NCBI GenBank assembly: GCA_002476905.1
Contig: DLND01000114.1
Location: 1-8,235, forward strand
Direction: 5' to 3'
Source of the DNA: Flavobacteriales bacterium UBA7519
Lineage (GTDB): Bacteria > Bacteroidota > Bacteroidia > Flavobacteriales > Weeksellaceae
DNA length: 8,235 nucleotides
The notes below the pieces were generated by a model. It was not told where the DNA came from. It did not search any database and worked only from the letters and a program-made list of their open reading frames with translations. Below are positions 1 to 5,616 of this stretch, piece after piece; within the stretch, counting starts at the first letter, position 1; every line of letters starts with the position of its first letter. A program made the position numbers and the translations under genes.

Positions 1-21
1 AACCAGCTGAACTACCGGATC
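1..21 (-). tRNA. 5' end of a tRNA gene, probably tRNA-Asp (cut by window edge)
   Basis: Read on the minus strand from 21 to 1, the sequence gives a seven-base acceptor 5' strand (GATCCGG), then TA at positions 8-9 and the start of a D arm, GTTCAGCTGGTT. This is the canonical first 21 nt of a bacterial tRNA. The anticodon and 3' half lie outside the window, so identity cannot be read. The wording resembles flavobacterial tRNA-Asp as I remember it, but other tRNAs share this D arm. A good promoter lies upstream at 63-93. Confidence 0.75.
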
Positions 22-62
22 TCTTGCCATAACTAAGATTAGTACTTCCGTTATTGTGGTTG

Positions 63-93
63 CAAAAATACAACAATAATCCAATCCTGCAAA
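63..93 (-). promoter_or_regulatory. Bacteroidota-type promoter for the tRNA gene
   Basis: On the minus strand, TTTG (93-90) is followed after 19 nt by TATTTTTG (70-63), an exact match to the Bacteroidota consensus TTTG-N(17-23)-TAnnTTTG. Transcription would start near 55-57, about 35 nt before the mature tRNA 5' end at 21, leaving a short leader for processing. The promoter lies just past the trxA terminator, so the tRNA is expected to be a separate transcription unit. Confidence 0.65.
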
Positions 94-101
94 TTAATTT
101 C

Positions 102-133
102 AAAAAAAAACACCTTTCAAATGGAAAGGTGTT
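102..133 (-). terminator. Rho-independent terminator of trxA
   Basis: A perfect 10-bp stem (109-118 with 124-133) closes a 5-nt loop. On the minus strand it is followed by nine uninterrupted T residues (110-102). It begins 23 nt past the trxA stop codon and separates trxA from the downstream tRNA promoter. Confidence 0.93.
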
Positions 134-155
134 CATTTTCAATTATATTAATTTC

Positions 156-473
156 TTATAAGAAAGCATTCAGCTTCTCAGCGATTACTTCTTTTGGTGC
201 AACACCAACGATTTTATCTACAACTTCTCCGTTTTTGAAAATTAAAACGGTAGGAATATTTCTGATTCCATAATCCAAAGAAATCTGCTGATTATTACCA
301 ACATCTACTTTACCTACCAACGCTTTGCCTTCAAAGTCGGTTGCTACTTCTTCGATGATTGGTCCAAGCATTCTACAAGGTCCACACCAAGCTGCCCAAA
401 AGTCAACTAAAACTGGTTTATCTGAATTCAATACTGTTTCCTGAAAGGATTGATCTGTAATTTCTACTGCCAT
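156..473 (-). CDS. trxA: Thioredoxin
   Basis: A cytosolic protein-disulfide reductase of 105 residues, the usual size of a single-domain thioredoxin. The active site WCGPC is at residues 29-33 (redox cysteines C30 and C33), preceded by the VDFWAAWC strand-helix junction. The conserved cis-proline loop IPT is at 73-75 (P74), followed by the GEVV-type turn and final helix. There is no signal peptide, so it should work with thioredoxin reductase in the cytosol. The gene is 66 nt downstream of a cysteine desulfurase and ends at a strong terminator. A -7-like TAAATTTG lies at 510-503 on the minus strand, but no TTG is seen at proper -33 spacing. It may therefore have its own weak promoter or be read from upstream. 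The function is secure; which physiological substrates it serves cannot be told. Confidence 0.96.
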   Translation of the reverse strand: MAVEITDQSFQETVLNSDKPVLVDFWAAWCGPCRMLGPIIEEVATDFEGKALVGKVDVGNNQQISLDYGIRNIPTVLIFKNGEVVDKIVGVAPKEVIAEKLNAFL

Positions 474-502
474 GATTTCTTTTTCTTTATTGTTTTATTA
501 AA

Positions 503-510
503 CAAATTTA
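503..510 (-). promoter_or_regulatory. Possible -7 element upstream of trxA
   Basis: TAAATTTG on the minus strand matches the Bacteroidota -7 consensus TAnnTTTG, and a near copy, TAAATTTTG, abuts it (519-511). It would place the start of transcription about 20-25 nt before the trxA ATG. No TTG occurs 17-23 nt upstream, so this is a half-promoter match in AT-rich DNA. Confidence 0.3.
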
Positions 511-539
511 CAAAATTTAATCTTTGTTTCTTCTGTTGA

Positions 540-1712
540 TTATCTATGTAAACTATCAGCTTTTTCTATAACGAATTGCTGACCTATTTCTTCTAACGCA
601 CTCACAAATGCATCAATATCAGATTTTTGAGTAAAATGACTGAATGAAACTCTTACCGGAGTTGAGTTGTCCAAATCCTCTTCAGACAAAACAGACATCA
701 AAACCATTGACGGTTTTGCCGCACCAGAACTACAAGCACTTCCTTGCGAAATGGCAATCCCTTTCATATCCAATTGCAATCCAATCAAAGGATTTTTATA
801 AGGAAGTAAAAGATTCAAAACTGTATATAAACTGTTTTCATCAGCACTTCTACCATTGAATTTTACACCAGCAATTTTTTCTTTTAATTGTTGGATAGTA
901 TAATTCTTAATGTCTTGAATATGATTCTTATAATCTTCCATTTTCTTTTGAGAAATTTCCCAAGCTTTTCCTAAACCTGCAATTCCGGTTACATTCTCAG
1001 TCCCAGCTCTCAAACTTCTTTCTTGAGGTCCGCCTGTAATGATTCCTTTCAGACCTGAAGATTTTCTCACGAATGCAAATCCAGCACCTTTTGGTCCGTG
1101 AAATTTGTGTGCACTACAAGATGCAAAATCAACCGGAATTTTTGAGAAATCTAAATCCAAATGCGCCATTGTCTGAACTGTATCAGAATGGAACAATGTA
1201 TTATTTTCTTTACAAAGATGTGCTACTTTTTCGATATCAAGAATATTCCCGATTTCATTATTAGCGTGCATCAATGTTACCAAAGTTTTTTTGTCTGAGG
1301 ATTTTAGAGCTTCTTCTAATTTATTCAAATCAAAGTCTCCGTTGGAATCTGGTCTAAGGTAAACCAATTCAACACCTTTTAATTTCTTCATTTCAAGGCA
1401 AGTCTCAGCAACACACTTGTGTTCCAAAGCGGAAGTGATGATTCTTTCAACACCGAGATAATTGACCGCAGATTTGATAATCATATTGTTGGATTCCGTT
1501 CCACAGGATGTGAAAACGATTTCTCCCGGAGTTACTTTCAAAGAATCTGCAATCTTTCGCCTTACTTCCTCCAAAATGGTCTTGGCTTCTTGTCCCAAAC
1601 TGTGTGTTGATGACGGATTGCCATAATTGAATCTTAAAACATTCACCATACAGTCTATCACCTCATCATCGAGAGGCGTAGTTGCTGCGTTATCCAAATA
1701 AATTCTTTCCAT
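540..1712 (-). CDS. Cysteine desulfurase, class V aminotransferase (NifS/IscS group)
   Basis: A PLP enzyme that removes sulfur from L-cysteine as an enzyme-bound persulfide, giving alanine. The 390-residue length is normal. Visible landmarks are the N-terminal YLDNAATTP, the phosphate-binding GTESNN loop (71-76), the PLP-stacking His in SALEHK (H98), HANNEIG (149-155), the PLP-binding HSDTVQ (D177, Q180), the Schiff-base lysine in SAHKFHGPKG (K203), RAGTEN (235-240) and the catalytic cysteine loop SQGSACSSG (C327). That loop favours the group I NifS/IscS type over SufS. No iscU, iscA or suf genes are in the window, so the sulfur acceptor (Fe-S scaffold, tRNA thiolation or other) is unknown. 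It lies 51 nt after the HAD phosphatase gene and 66 nt before trxA. It could be co-transcribed with them, or use a half-matching promoter at 1759-1766. Confidence 0.93.
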   Translation of the reverse strand: MERIYLDNAATTPLDDEVIDCMVNVLRFNYGNPSSTHSLGQEAKTILEEVRRKIADSLKVTPGEIVFTSCGTESNNMIIKSAVNYLGVERIITSALEHKCVAETCLEMKKLKGVELVYLRPDSNGDFDLNKLEEALKSSDKKTLVTLMHANNEIGNILDIEKVAHLCKENNTLFHSDTVQTMAHLDLDFSKIPVDFASCSAHKFHGPKGAGFAFVRKSSGLKGIITGGPQERSLRAGTENVTGIAGLGKAWEISQKKMEDYKNHIQDIKNYTIQQLKEKIAGVKFNGRSADENSLYTVLNLLLPYKNPLIGLQLDMKGIAISQGSACSSGAAKPSMVLMSVLSEEDLDNSTPVRVSFSHFTQKSDIDAFVSALEEIGQQFVIEKADSLHR

Positions 1713-1758
1713 TTTTATTGAAATTTGAAGCCAGAAAAAAGGCCGAAAAATTAAAGCA

Positions 1759-1766
1759 CAAAATTA
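1759..1766 (-). promoter_or_regulatory. Possible -7 element for the cysteine desulfurase gene
   Basis: TAATTTTG on the minus strand matches TAnnTTTG, and its first three bases are the TAA stop codon of the upstream HAD gene. Transcription would start around 1750, giving a leader of about 40 nt. No TTG lies 17-23 nt upstream, so support is weak. Confidence 0.25.
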
Positions 1767-2351
1767 GTGAAAAAATCGGTAATGAGATTCATTGGCGAAT
1801 TTGAACATTGATTTGTCTCCTGAAGTATCTCCAAATGCGATGATTTTATCAAATTTCTTATCGCCAATTTCAAGCTTAATTCTGTTGACTTTCTCTTCTT
1901 TGTTACAGTTTTTCCCCACGAATTTTCCCGTAAAAATATCATCTTTGAACTCTGCCTGAGTAGAAAGTAATTTCATATTAAATTTCTCAGCAAATGGCTT
2001 AACCCAAATATCTAAAGACGCCGAAACAATATAAGATTCTGTATTGGTTCTATCGATATTATTAATAAAATCCAAAGCGTTTTCTCTGAATAAATTAGGG
2101 TAATTCTCTTCAAAGAATTGTTGTGCTTTTTTTTCTATTTGATATCTGGATTGACCTTTTAGAATTGATGAAATTAAGCTCTTTTTCACAGCTTCTGCGT
2201 CTGCCAATTTCATTTTTAACAAAATAAAAAGCGGAACGTGTTTCAGAAACTGAACAGAAAATTTGGCTGGGTCATAAAACTTCAAAAACGAAAACATCGT
2301 GTCTTTGTATGTTAAAGTTCCGTCGAAGTCGAATAGATATAATTTTTTCAT
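1764..2351 (-). CDS. HAD-IB family phosphatase, candidate polyprenyl-phosphoribose 5-phosphatase
   Basis: A complete 195-residue haloacid-dehalogenase-superfamily hydrolase. Motif I is DFDGTLT (nucleophile D8, acid/base D10), motif II is the Ser in YIVSASLD (S110), motif III is the Lys in NKEEKVNRI (K154) and motif IV is FGDTSGDKSM (D175, D179). The C1 cap after motif I is mostly helical with a hydrophobic stretch (about 33-50). This pattern is that of the SerB-like IB subfamily. Its start lies only 6 nt after the stop codon of the DprE2-like gene, so the two are almost certainly co-translated. In mycobacteria the 5-phosphate of decaprenylphosphoryl-5-phosphoribose must be removed before DprE1/DprE2 act, and the remaining cassette genes supply the other steps. 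Dephosphorylating that intermediate is therefore the likely job, by context. The fold and catalytic class are certain; the substrate is inferred. Confidence 0.88.
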   Translation of the reverse strand: MKKLYLFDFDGTLTYKDTMFSFLKFYDPAKFSVQFLKHVPLFILLKMKLADAEAVKKSLISSILKGQSRYQIEKKAQQFFEENYPNLFRENALDFINNIDRTNTESYIVSASLDIWVKPFAEKFNMKLLSTQAEFKDDIFTGKFVGKNCNKEEKVNRIKLEIGDKKFDKIIAFGDTSGDKSMFKFANESHYRFFH

Positions 2352-2357
2352 CAGATT

Positions 2358-3083
2358 TTAAAGCTTCAATTTTTTAAAAATAAATTCAGGAATATTTCTG
2401 ATTATCATCATAATGATTGCCCAAATTGGTAAAACGTAAGCAACGTCTTTTTTATTTTTGTAAGCTTTATAAATTCCTGCTGCCGCTTTTTTAGGCGTTG
2501 CTGTCAAAGCAGGATTCAGAGGTAAACCTTCAGTCATTTTGGTATCCATAAAACCAGGCTTTACCGTCAGAACGTGAACTTTTTTATCGAATAAGTAATT
2601 TCTCAGTCCACTCAAATAAGCTGTCAAGCCTGCTTTTGCACTTCCGTAGATGAAATTGCTTTGCCTTCCTCTTTCACCGGCAACGGATGATAGAACGATT
2701 ATTGTTCCACTTCTTTTAGATTCCATTTTTTTGCCGAAAAAATTAAGAACAGGAATTAATTTTGCGTAATTGACATTAATAATCTGTGCTGTATTTTCGT
2801 CGTCATAAAGACCTTCTTCCGTTCCTAAACCAAGATAACCAGAAGCACAAAACAACAAATCCGAATTGATGTTTTCCAAAGTCTTATAATCAATCTCTTT
2901 CATTAAATTCAAAGGAATAATTTCAGAATGCTGAAGAAATTTCACATTGATATGACCAGCAAATTTCTCGGTAGTTTCCGGATTGGAACTCAACAAATAA
3001 ATTGTGGAAAATTTTTCTCCCTTAGCTAAACATTCTTCTACAAATGCTTGTGCAACTTCGGAATTGGAACCTAATACTATCAT
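2358..3083 (-). CDS. DprE2-like short-chain dehydrogenase (polyprenylphosphoryl-2-keto-ribose reductase)
   Basis: A 241-residue SDR. The N-terminus is directly the first Rossmann strand, MIVLGSNSEVA, with the glycine motif reduced to a G-S-N-S form as in DprE2. The central motif is INVNYA (N105), and the catalytic residues are S133 (VLSSVAGERGR) and YGSAK (Y146, K150), followed by VKPGF (175-178). Recalled M. tuberculosis DprE2 shares the SSxAGERxRxSNFxYGSxKAGL block. It also shares the C-terminal hydrophobic stretch and the IPxxIFxKL ending (here 231-239), which points to DprE2 rather than a generic SDR. The predicted reaction is NADH-dependent reduction of the 2'-keto intermediate to polyprenylphosphoryl-D-arabinose at the inner membrane, with residues about 216-230 as a membrane-associating segment. 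No earlier in-frame start exists before a stop codon. The partner oxidase is upstream across a 157-nt repeat-containing gap; the HAD gene follows after 6 nt. Confidence 0.87.
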   Translation of the reverse strand: MIVLGSNSEVAQAFVEECLAKGEKFSTIYLLSSNPETTEKFAGHINVKFLQHSEIIPLNLMKEIDYKTLENINSDLLFCASGYLGLGTEEGLYDDENTAQIINVNYAKLIPVLNFFGKKMESKRSGTIIVLSSVAGERGRQSNFIYGSAKAGLTAYLSGLRNYLFDKKVHVLTVKPGFMDTKMTEGLPLNPALTATPKKAAAGIYKAYKNKKDVAYVLPIWAIIMMIIRNIPEFIFKKLKL

Positions 3084-3087
3084 TTTA

Positions 3088-3192
3088 TTGAACGCAAGTT
3101 GCGCTAAGTTTTAGTTTTTATAAGTAATTTTTTTGAACACAAAGCGCACAATGACTTTAATTTACTCTTTATAATGTTCACAAAGGCGCTAA
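3088..3192 (-). repeat. Three degenerate copies of a ~20-nt GC-containing repeat in the oxidase-SDR gap
   Basis: The 157-nt gap between the oxidase stop codon (3241) and the SDR start (3083) has related blocks at 3088-3107, 3133-3151 and 3174-3192. On the plus strand they read roughly ttgaaCgCAAgttGCGCtaa, ttgaaCACAAAGCGCacaa and atgttCACAAAGGCGCtaa, spaced 45 and 41 nt apart in otherwise AT-rich DNA. The first contains the near-palindrome CGCAAgTTGCG. They look like a short interspersed intergenic repeat, or a structured spacer if transcribed. No promoter matching TAnnTTTG is present in the gap, which supports read-through from the oxidase gene into the SDR gene. Confidence 0.55.
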
Positions 3193-3240
3193 CGCTTACA
3201 AAAGTTTATAATCTGTAAACACAGAATGTATAAATTGCGT

Positions 3241-4560
3241 TTATTTTCCTCCGCTCAATATTCTTTTATGTTGAAGTGATACAAACTTGGATGAATCCAC
3301 ATTTTGAAGATAATTAGTCAAAGAAGACTTGCTCATACTGTCTTTCGTTAAGTAAATTCTTCCTCCGAAATTCTCAACAATGGTGTCCAGTTGGTCAACT
3401 AGTTTTTTCAATCCTTTATTAACTTTAAAATCTAAAGCCAAAGTATAACCTTCGATTGGAAAAGAGTTATATGCTTGAGGATTATGCTTTCCAAAAAGCT
3501 TCAAAACAGCTAAGAAAGAACCGTTTCCACTTTTTGCAATGGCGTCAAGAATTTGTTTCATCCCTTCTTTTCCGTTTTCTTTCGGAATTACCATTTGATA
3601 CTGAATAAATCCGCTTTTTCCGTAGATTTTATTCCAATCATTGATGACATCCAAGGGATAGAAAAAGGTTTCGTAATCGATGAAATTATTGAGTTGTTTC
3701 TTCGTTTGCTTATTGTAATAAAGGAAATTAAAAATCTTAATAGTCAAGGCATTCAAAACAAATCCTGGAAAATAAAAAGGGACAGTTGGTTTAAATTTTT
3801 CTTTCAGTTTCAAAGATTTTTTCTGAAGATTGGATGGCAATTCAGCTTTCAAAGCGTGTTCACCTCTCATCAAAATAGAACGACCAAGATTTTTTCCTTT
3901 TTGAAAACAATCAATCCAAGCCACATTATATGTCCAATCTTCACTTTCATCAAATAATTGGAAAACCTCATCCAGATTTTCAGCTTTGATGCTTTCTTGT
4001 CTGATGTAAGCTGATTCTATATTTTTCAGTTTGAATTTTGCTGAAAGAATAATTCCCGTCAAACCCATTCCGCCGATGGTAGCCCAGAATTTATCTGAAT
4101 TTTCTTCGCGGGAACAAGTTATGATTTCTGAGTTTTCATTCAATAATTTGAATTCAATCACATATTCTGAGAAACATCCTTCTGCGTGATGATTTTTTCC
4201 GTGAACGTCAGAAGCTATTGCACCACCAACGGAAATATATTTGGTTCCAGGCGTTACGTAAAGGAAGTAACCTTGCGGAACAGAAACTTCTAAAACTTCA
4301 GATAATAGAACACCGGATTCACATTCTATAATTCCGTTTATTCTGTCAAATGAAATAAATTTATTGAGTCTTTTGGTAGAAAAAATATGTTCACCAAGAG
4401 AAGCATCGCCGTAGCAGCGGCCATTACCTCTGGCAATCACTTCATTATTTTCTCTTACAAATTGTTTTATTTTAGAAAGAGAATCATCCGATTTCATTTC
4501 TTTTTCTACAACAGGGAAATTTCCCCAATTTGTAACTCTCTGAATAAAATTCGGCTTCAT
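3241..4560 (-). CDS. DprE1-like FAD-dependent polyprenylphosphoryl-ribose 2'-oxidase
   Basis: A 439-residue VAO-type flavoprotein matching the layout of mycobacterial DprE1 (461 aa). The FAD-binding domain has ARGNGRCYGD (43-52), the PGT and VGGAIASDVHGKNHH stretch (104-125, with H120 at the place of Mtb H132) and the FWATIGGMGLTGII block (158-171). The substrate domain has AWIDCF (214-219), QYQMVIP (320-326), VLKLFG (352-357), LALDF (374-378) and GGRIYLTKDS (399-408, K406 at Mtb K418). Residue A375 sits where Mtb has Cys387, the target of benzothiazinones. The predicted role is oxidation of polyprenylphosphoryl-ribose to the 2'-keto form, which the DprE2-like partner then reduces. The start at 4560 is preceded directly by the stop codon of a 15-codon ORF. 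The UbiA gene lies 82 nt upstream without a visible terminator. Assignment rests on motif recall, but the spacing agrees well. Confidence 0.88.
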   Translation of the reverse strand: MKPNFIQRVTNWGNFPVVEKEMKSDDSLSKIKQFVRENNEVIARGNGRCYGDASLGEHIFSTKRLNKFISFDRINGIIECESGVLLSEVLEVSVPQGYFLYVTPGTKYISVGGAIASDVHGKNHHAEGCFSEYVIEFKLLNENSEIITCSREENSDKFWATIGGMGLTGIILSAKFKLKNIESAYIRQESIKAENLDEVFQLFDESEDWTYNVAWIDCFQKGKNLGRSILMRGEHALKAELPSNLQKKSLKLKEKFKPTVPFYFPGFVLNALTIKIFNFLYYNKQTKKQLNNFIDYETFFYPLDVINDWNKIYGKSGFIQYQMVIPKENGKEGMKQILDAIAKSGNGSFLAVLKLFGKHNPQAYNSFPIEGYTLALDFKVNKGLKKLVDQLDTIVENFGGRIYLTKDSMSKSSLTNYLQNVDSSKFVSLQHKRILSGGK

Positions 4561-4608
4561 CTATGAATATTTTTTTTCGCACAATACAATCGCAGTAAAT
4601 TTTTTCAT
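4561..4608 (-). other. Possible 15-codon upstream ORF abutting the oxidase start
   Basis: On the minus strand an ATG at 4608 opens MKKFTAIVLCEKKYS and ends in a TAG at 4563-4561 directly followed by the oxidase ATG, in the same frame (TAGATG). It could be a leader peptide that couples ribosome reinitiation to the oxidase, or simply chance in a short gap. The peptide has no recognisable family. The lysine-plus-hydrophobic start resembles the beginning of many flavobacterial genes, so a gene remnant is also possible. Confidence 0.3.
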
Positions 4609-4642
4609 CGTGATTTGTTGGTTTTTTAAAGTAATAATTGTA

Positions 4643-5527
4643 TCACTTAAAGTAGATTTGTAAAAGGAAAACAATGACCCATAAAACAATTGTAATCTGG
4701 ATATATCGGTCCTTATAAACAATTTTGGTTGGTGATTCTGTTTTATTGTAAACTAGTGTCTGCTGGAGATATCTCAGGAAAGCAAAAACCACAAAAATTA
4801 CTGTATAAAAAACACGAGGGTGGAATCTTGCCTGCACTTCCGGTGAAAGCGTAAACATGAGGTAACAAATAATAGCTAGAGTACAGCTGATAGACAACGC
4901 AATATCCGCAAACTGAACATTATAACCATCTAAGGCTTTTCTTGTTTTCCCGGAAACCTGCGCATTGATAAGCTCTCCTCTTCTTTTTCCAATTGCCAAA
5001 ACTAATGCTAAAACAAATGTGAGCAAGATAGCCCAATTGGTAACGATAATCCCTGTAACGTAACCACCTGCTAAAACCCTAAGCACAAAACCCAGCGCAA
5101 TAATACAGATATCCACAATGGCAACGTGTTTCAGTTTAAAAGTATAGAAAATATTCAGAATAAAATAGGTCATTATAATAACCCCGAATTTCCACAAACT
5201 GACCTGAAAGATATTGTTTCCTACAAAAATTGATACTGCTGAAGAAAGAATTAATAATACGAATAAAAATTTTGCTCTCCGCTCGGAGACTGCTCCACTA
5301 GCCAGAGGTCTGTTTTTTTTTTCAGGATGCTTTTTGTCGGATTCTATATCCACATAATCGTTTAGTATGTATATTGAACTTGCTGTGAATGAAAATACTA
5401 CAAATGCAAACAAACTCTCATAAAAAAGATGTGCGTTCATAATATTGCCTGAAAAAAATAATGGTGCAAAAACGAATAAGTTTTTTACCCATTGTTCTAC
5501 ACGCATTAGTTTTAAATAATTTTTCAT
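4643..5527 (-). CDS. UbiA-family polyprenyl-phosphate phosphoribosyltransferase (DPPR synthase-like)
   Basis: An integral membrane prenyltransferase of 294 residues with about nine hydrophobic segments. It resembles M. tuberculosis Rv3806c, which transfers 5-phosphoribose from PRPP to decaprenyl phosphate. Shared landmarks are the N-terminal MRVEQWVKN (8-16), the metal-binding NDYVDIESD (56-64: N56, D57, D60, D64), the basic HPEKKNRPLASG stretch (67-78), YTFKLKH (128-134) with a following acidic residue (D139), GKRRGEL (180-186) and a late KDR (272-274). The NDxxDxxxD plus LKH pattern separates it from UbiA and MenA quinone enzymes. An in-frame ATG at 5578 exists, but 5528-5578 overlaps the upstream terminator and carries the gene's own promoter, and family members begin just before the RxxQWVKN motif, so 5527 is preferred. 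This is the first gene of the arabinose-lipid cassette. Polyprenyl chain length is unknown. Confidence 0.88.
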   Translation of the reverse strand: MKNYLKLMRVEQWVKNLFVFAPLFFSGNIMNAHLFYESLFAFVVFSFTASSIYILNDYVDIESDKKHPEKKNRPLASGAVSERRAKFLFVLLILSSAVSIFVGNNIFQVSLWKFGVIIMTYFILNIFYTFKLKHVAIVDICIIALGFVLRVLAGGYVTGIIVTNWAILLTFVLALVLAIGKRRGELINAQVSGKTRKALDGYNVQFADIALSISCTLAIICYLMFTLSPEVQARFHPRVFYTVIFVVFAFLRYLQQTLVYNKTESPTKIVYKDRYIQITIVLWVIVFLLQIYFK

Positions 5528-5547
5528 TCTGTGTTTCAATAATCCTA

Positions 5548-5579
5548 CAAAAGTAGCATTAAAATGAAAAAACCGCAAA
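5548..5579 (-). promoter_or_regulatory. Promoter of the ubiA-oxidase-SDR-HAD cassette
   Basis: On the minus strand TTTG (5579-5576), a 20-nt spacer and TACTTTTG (5555-5548) match the Bacteroidota promoter consensus fully. Transcription should start near 5540, giving a leader of roughly 12 nt before the ATG at 5527. The -33 box lies in the loop and first stem base pair of the terminator of the preceding gene, so termination and reinitiation are packed into about 40 nt. Confidence 0.7.
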
Positions 5580-5589
5580 TTGCGGTTTT
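5562..5589 (-). terminator. Rho-independent terminator after the OmpA-family lipoprotein gene
   Basis: An 8-bp stem (aaaaccgc at 5569-5576 with gcggtttt at 5582-5589) closes a 5-nt loop. On the minus strand it is followed by a T-rich tail, TTTTTTCATTTT. It begins 27 nt past the stop codon at 5617 and overlaps the -33 box of the next promoter. Confidence 0.82.
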
Positions 5590-5616
5590 GAATTTTTATA
5601 GTTTGCTAAGAAAATT

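Noticed and set aside
3088..3192. CRISPR-like array
   Set aside because: Only three diverged copies, no exact direct repeats, spacers not uniform, and no cas genes.
5528..5578. N-terminal extension of the UbiA-family protein from an ATG at 5578
   Set aside because: The extra 17 codons overlap the upstream terminator hairpin and the gene's own promoter, and the family motif RxxQWVKN is expected within the first ~20 residues.
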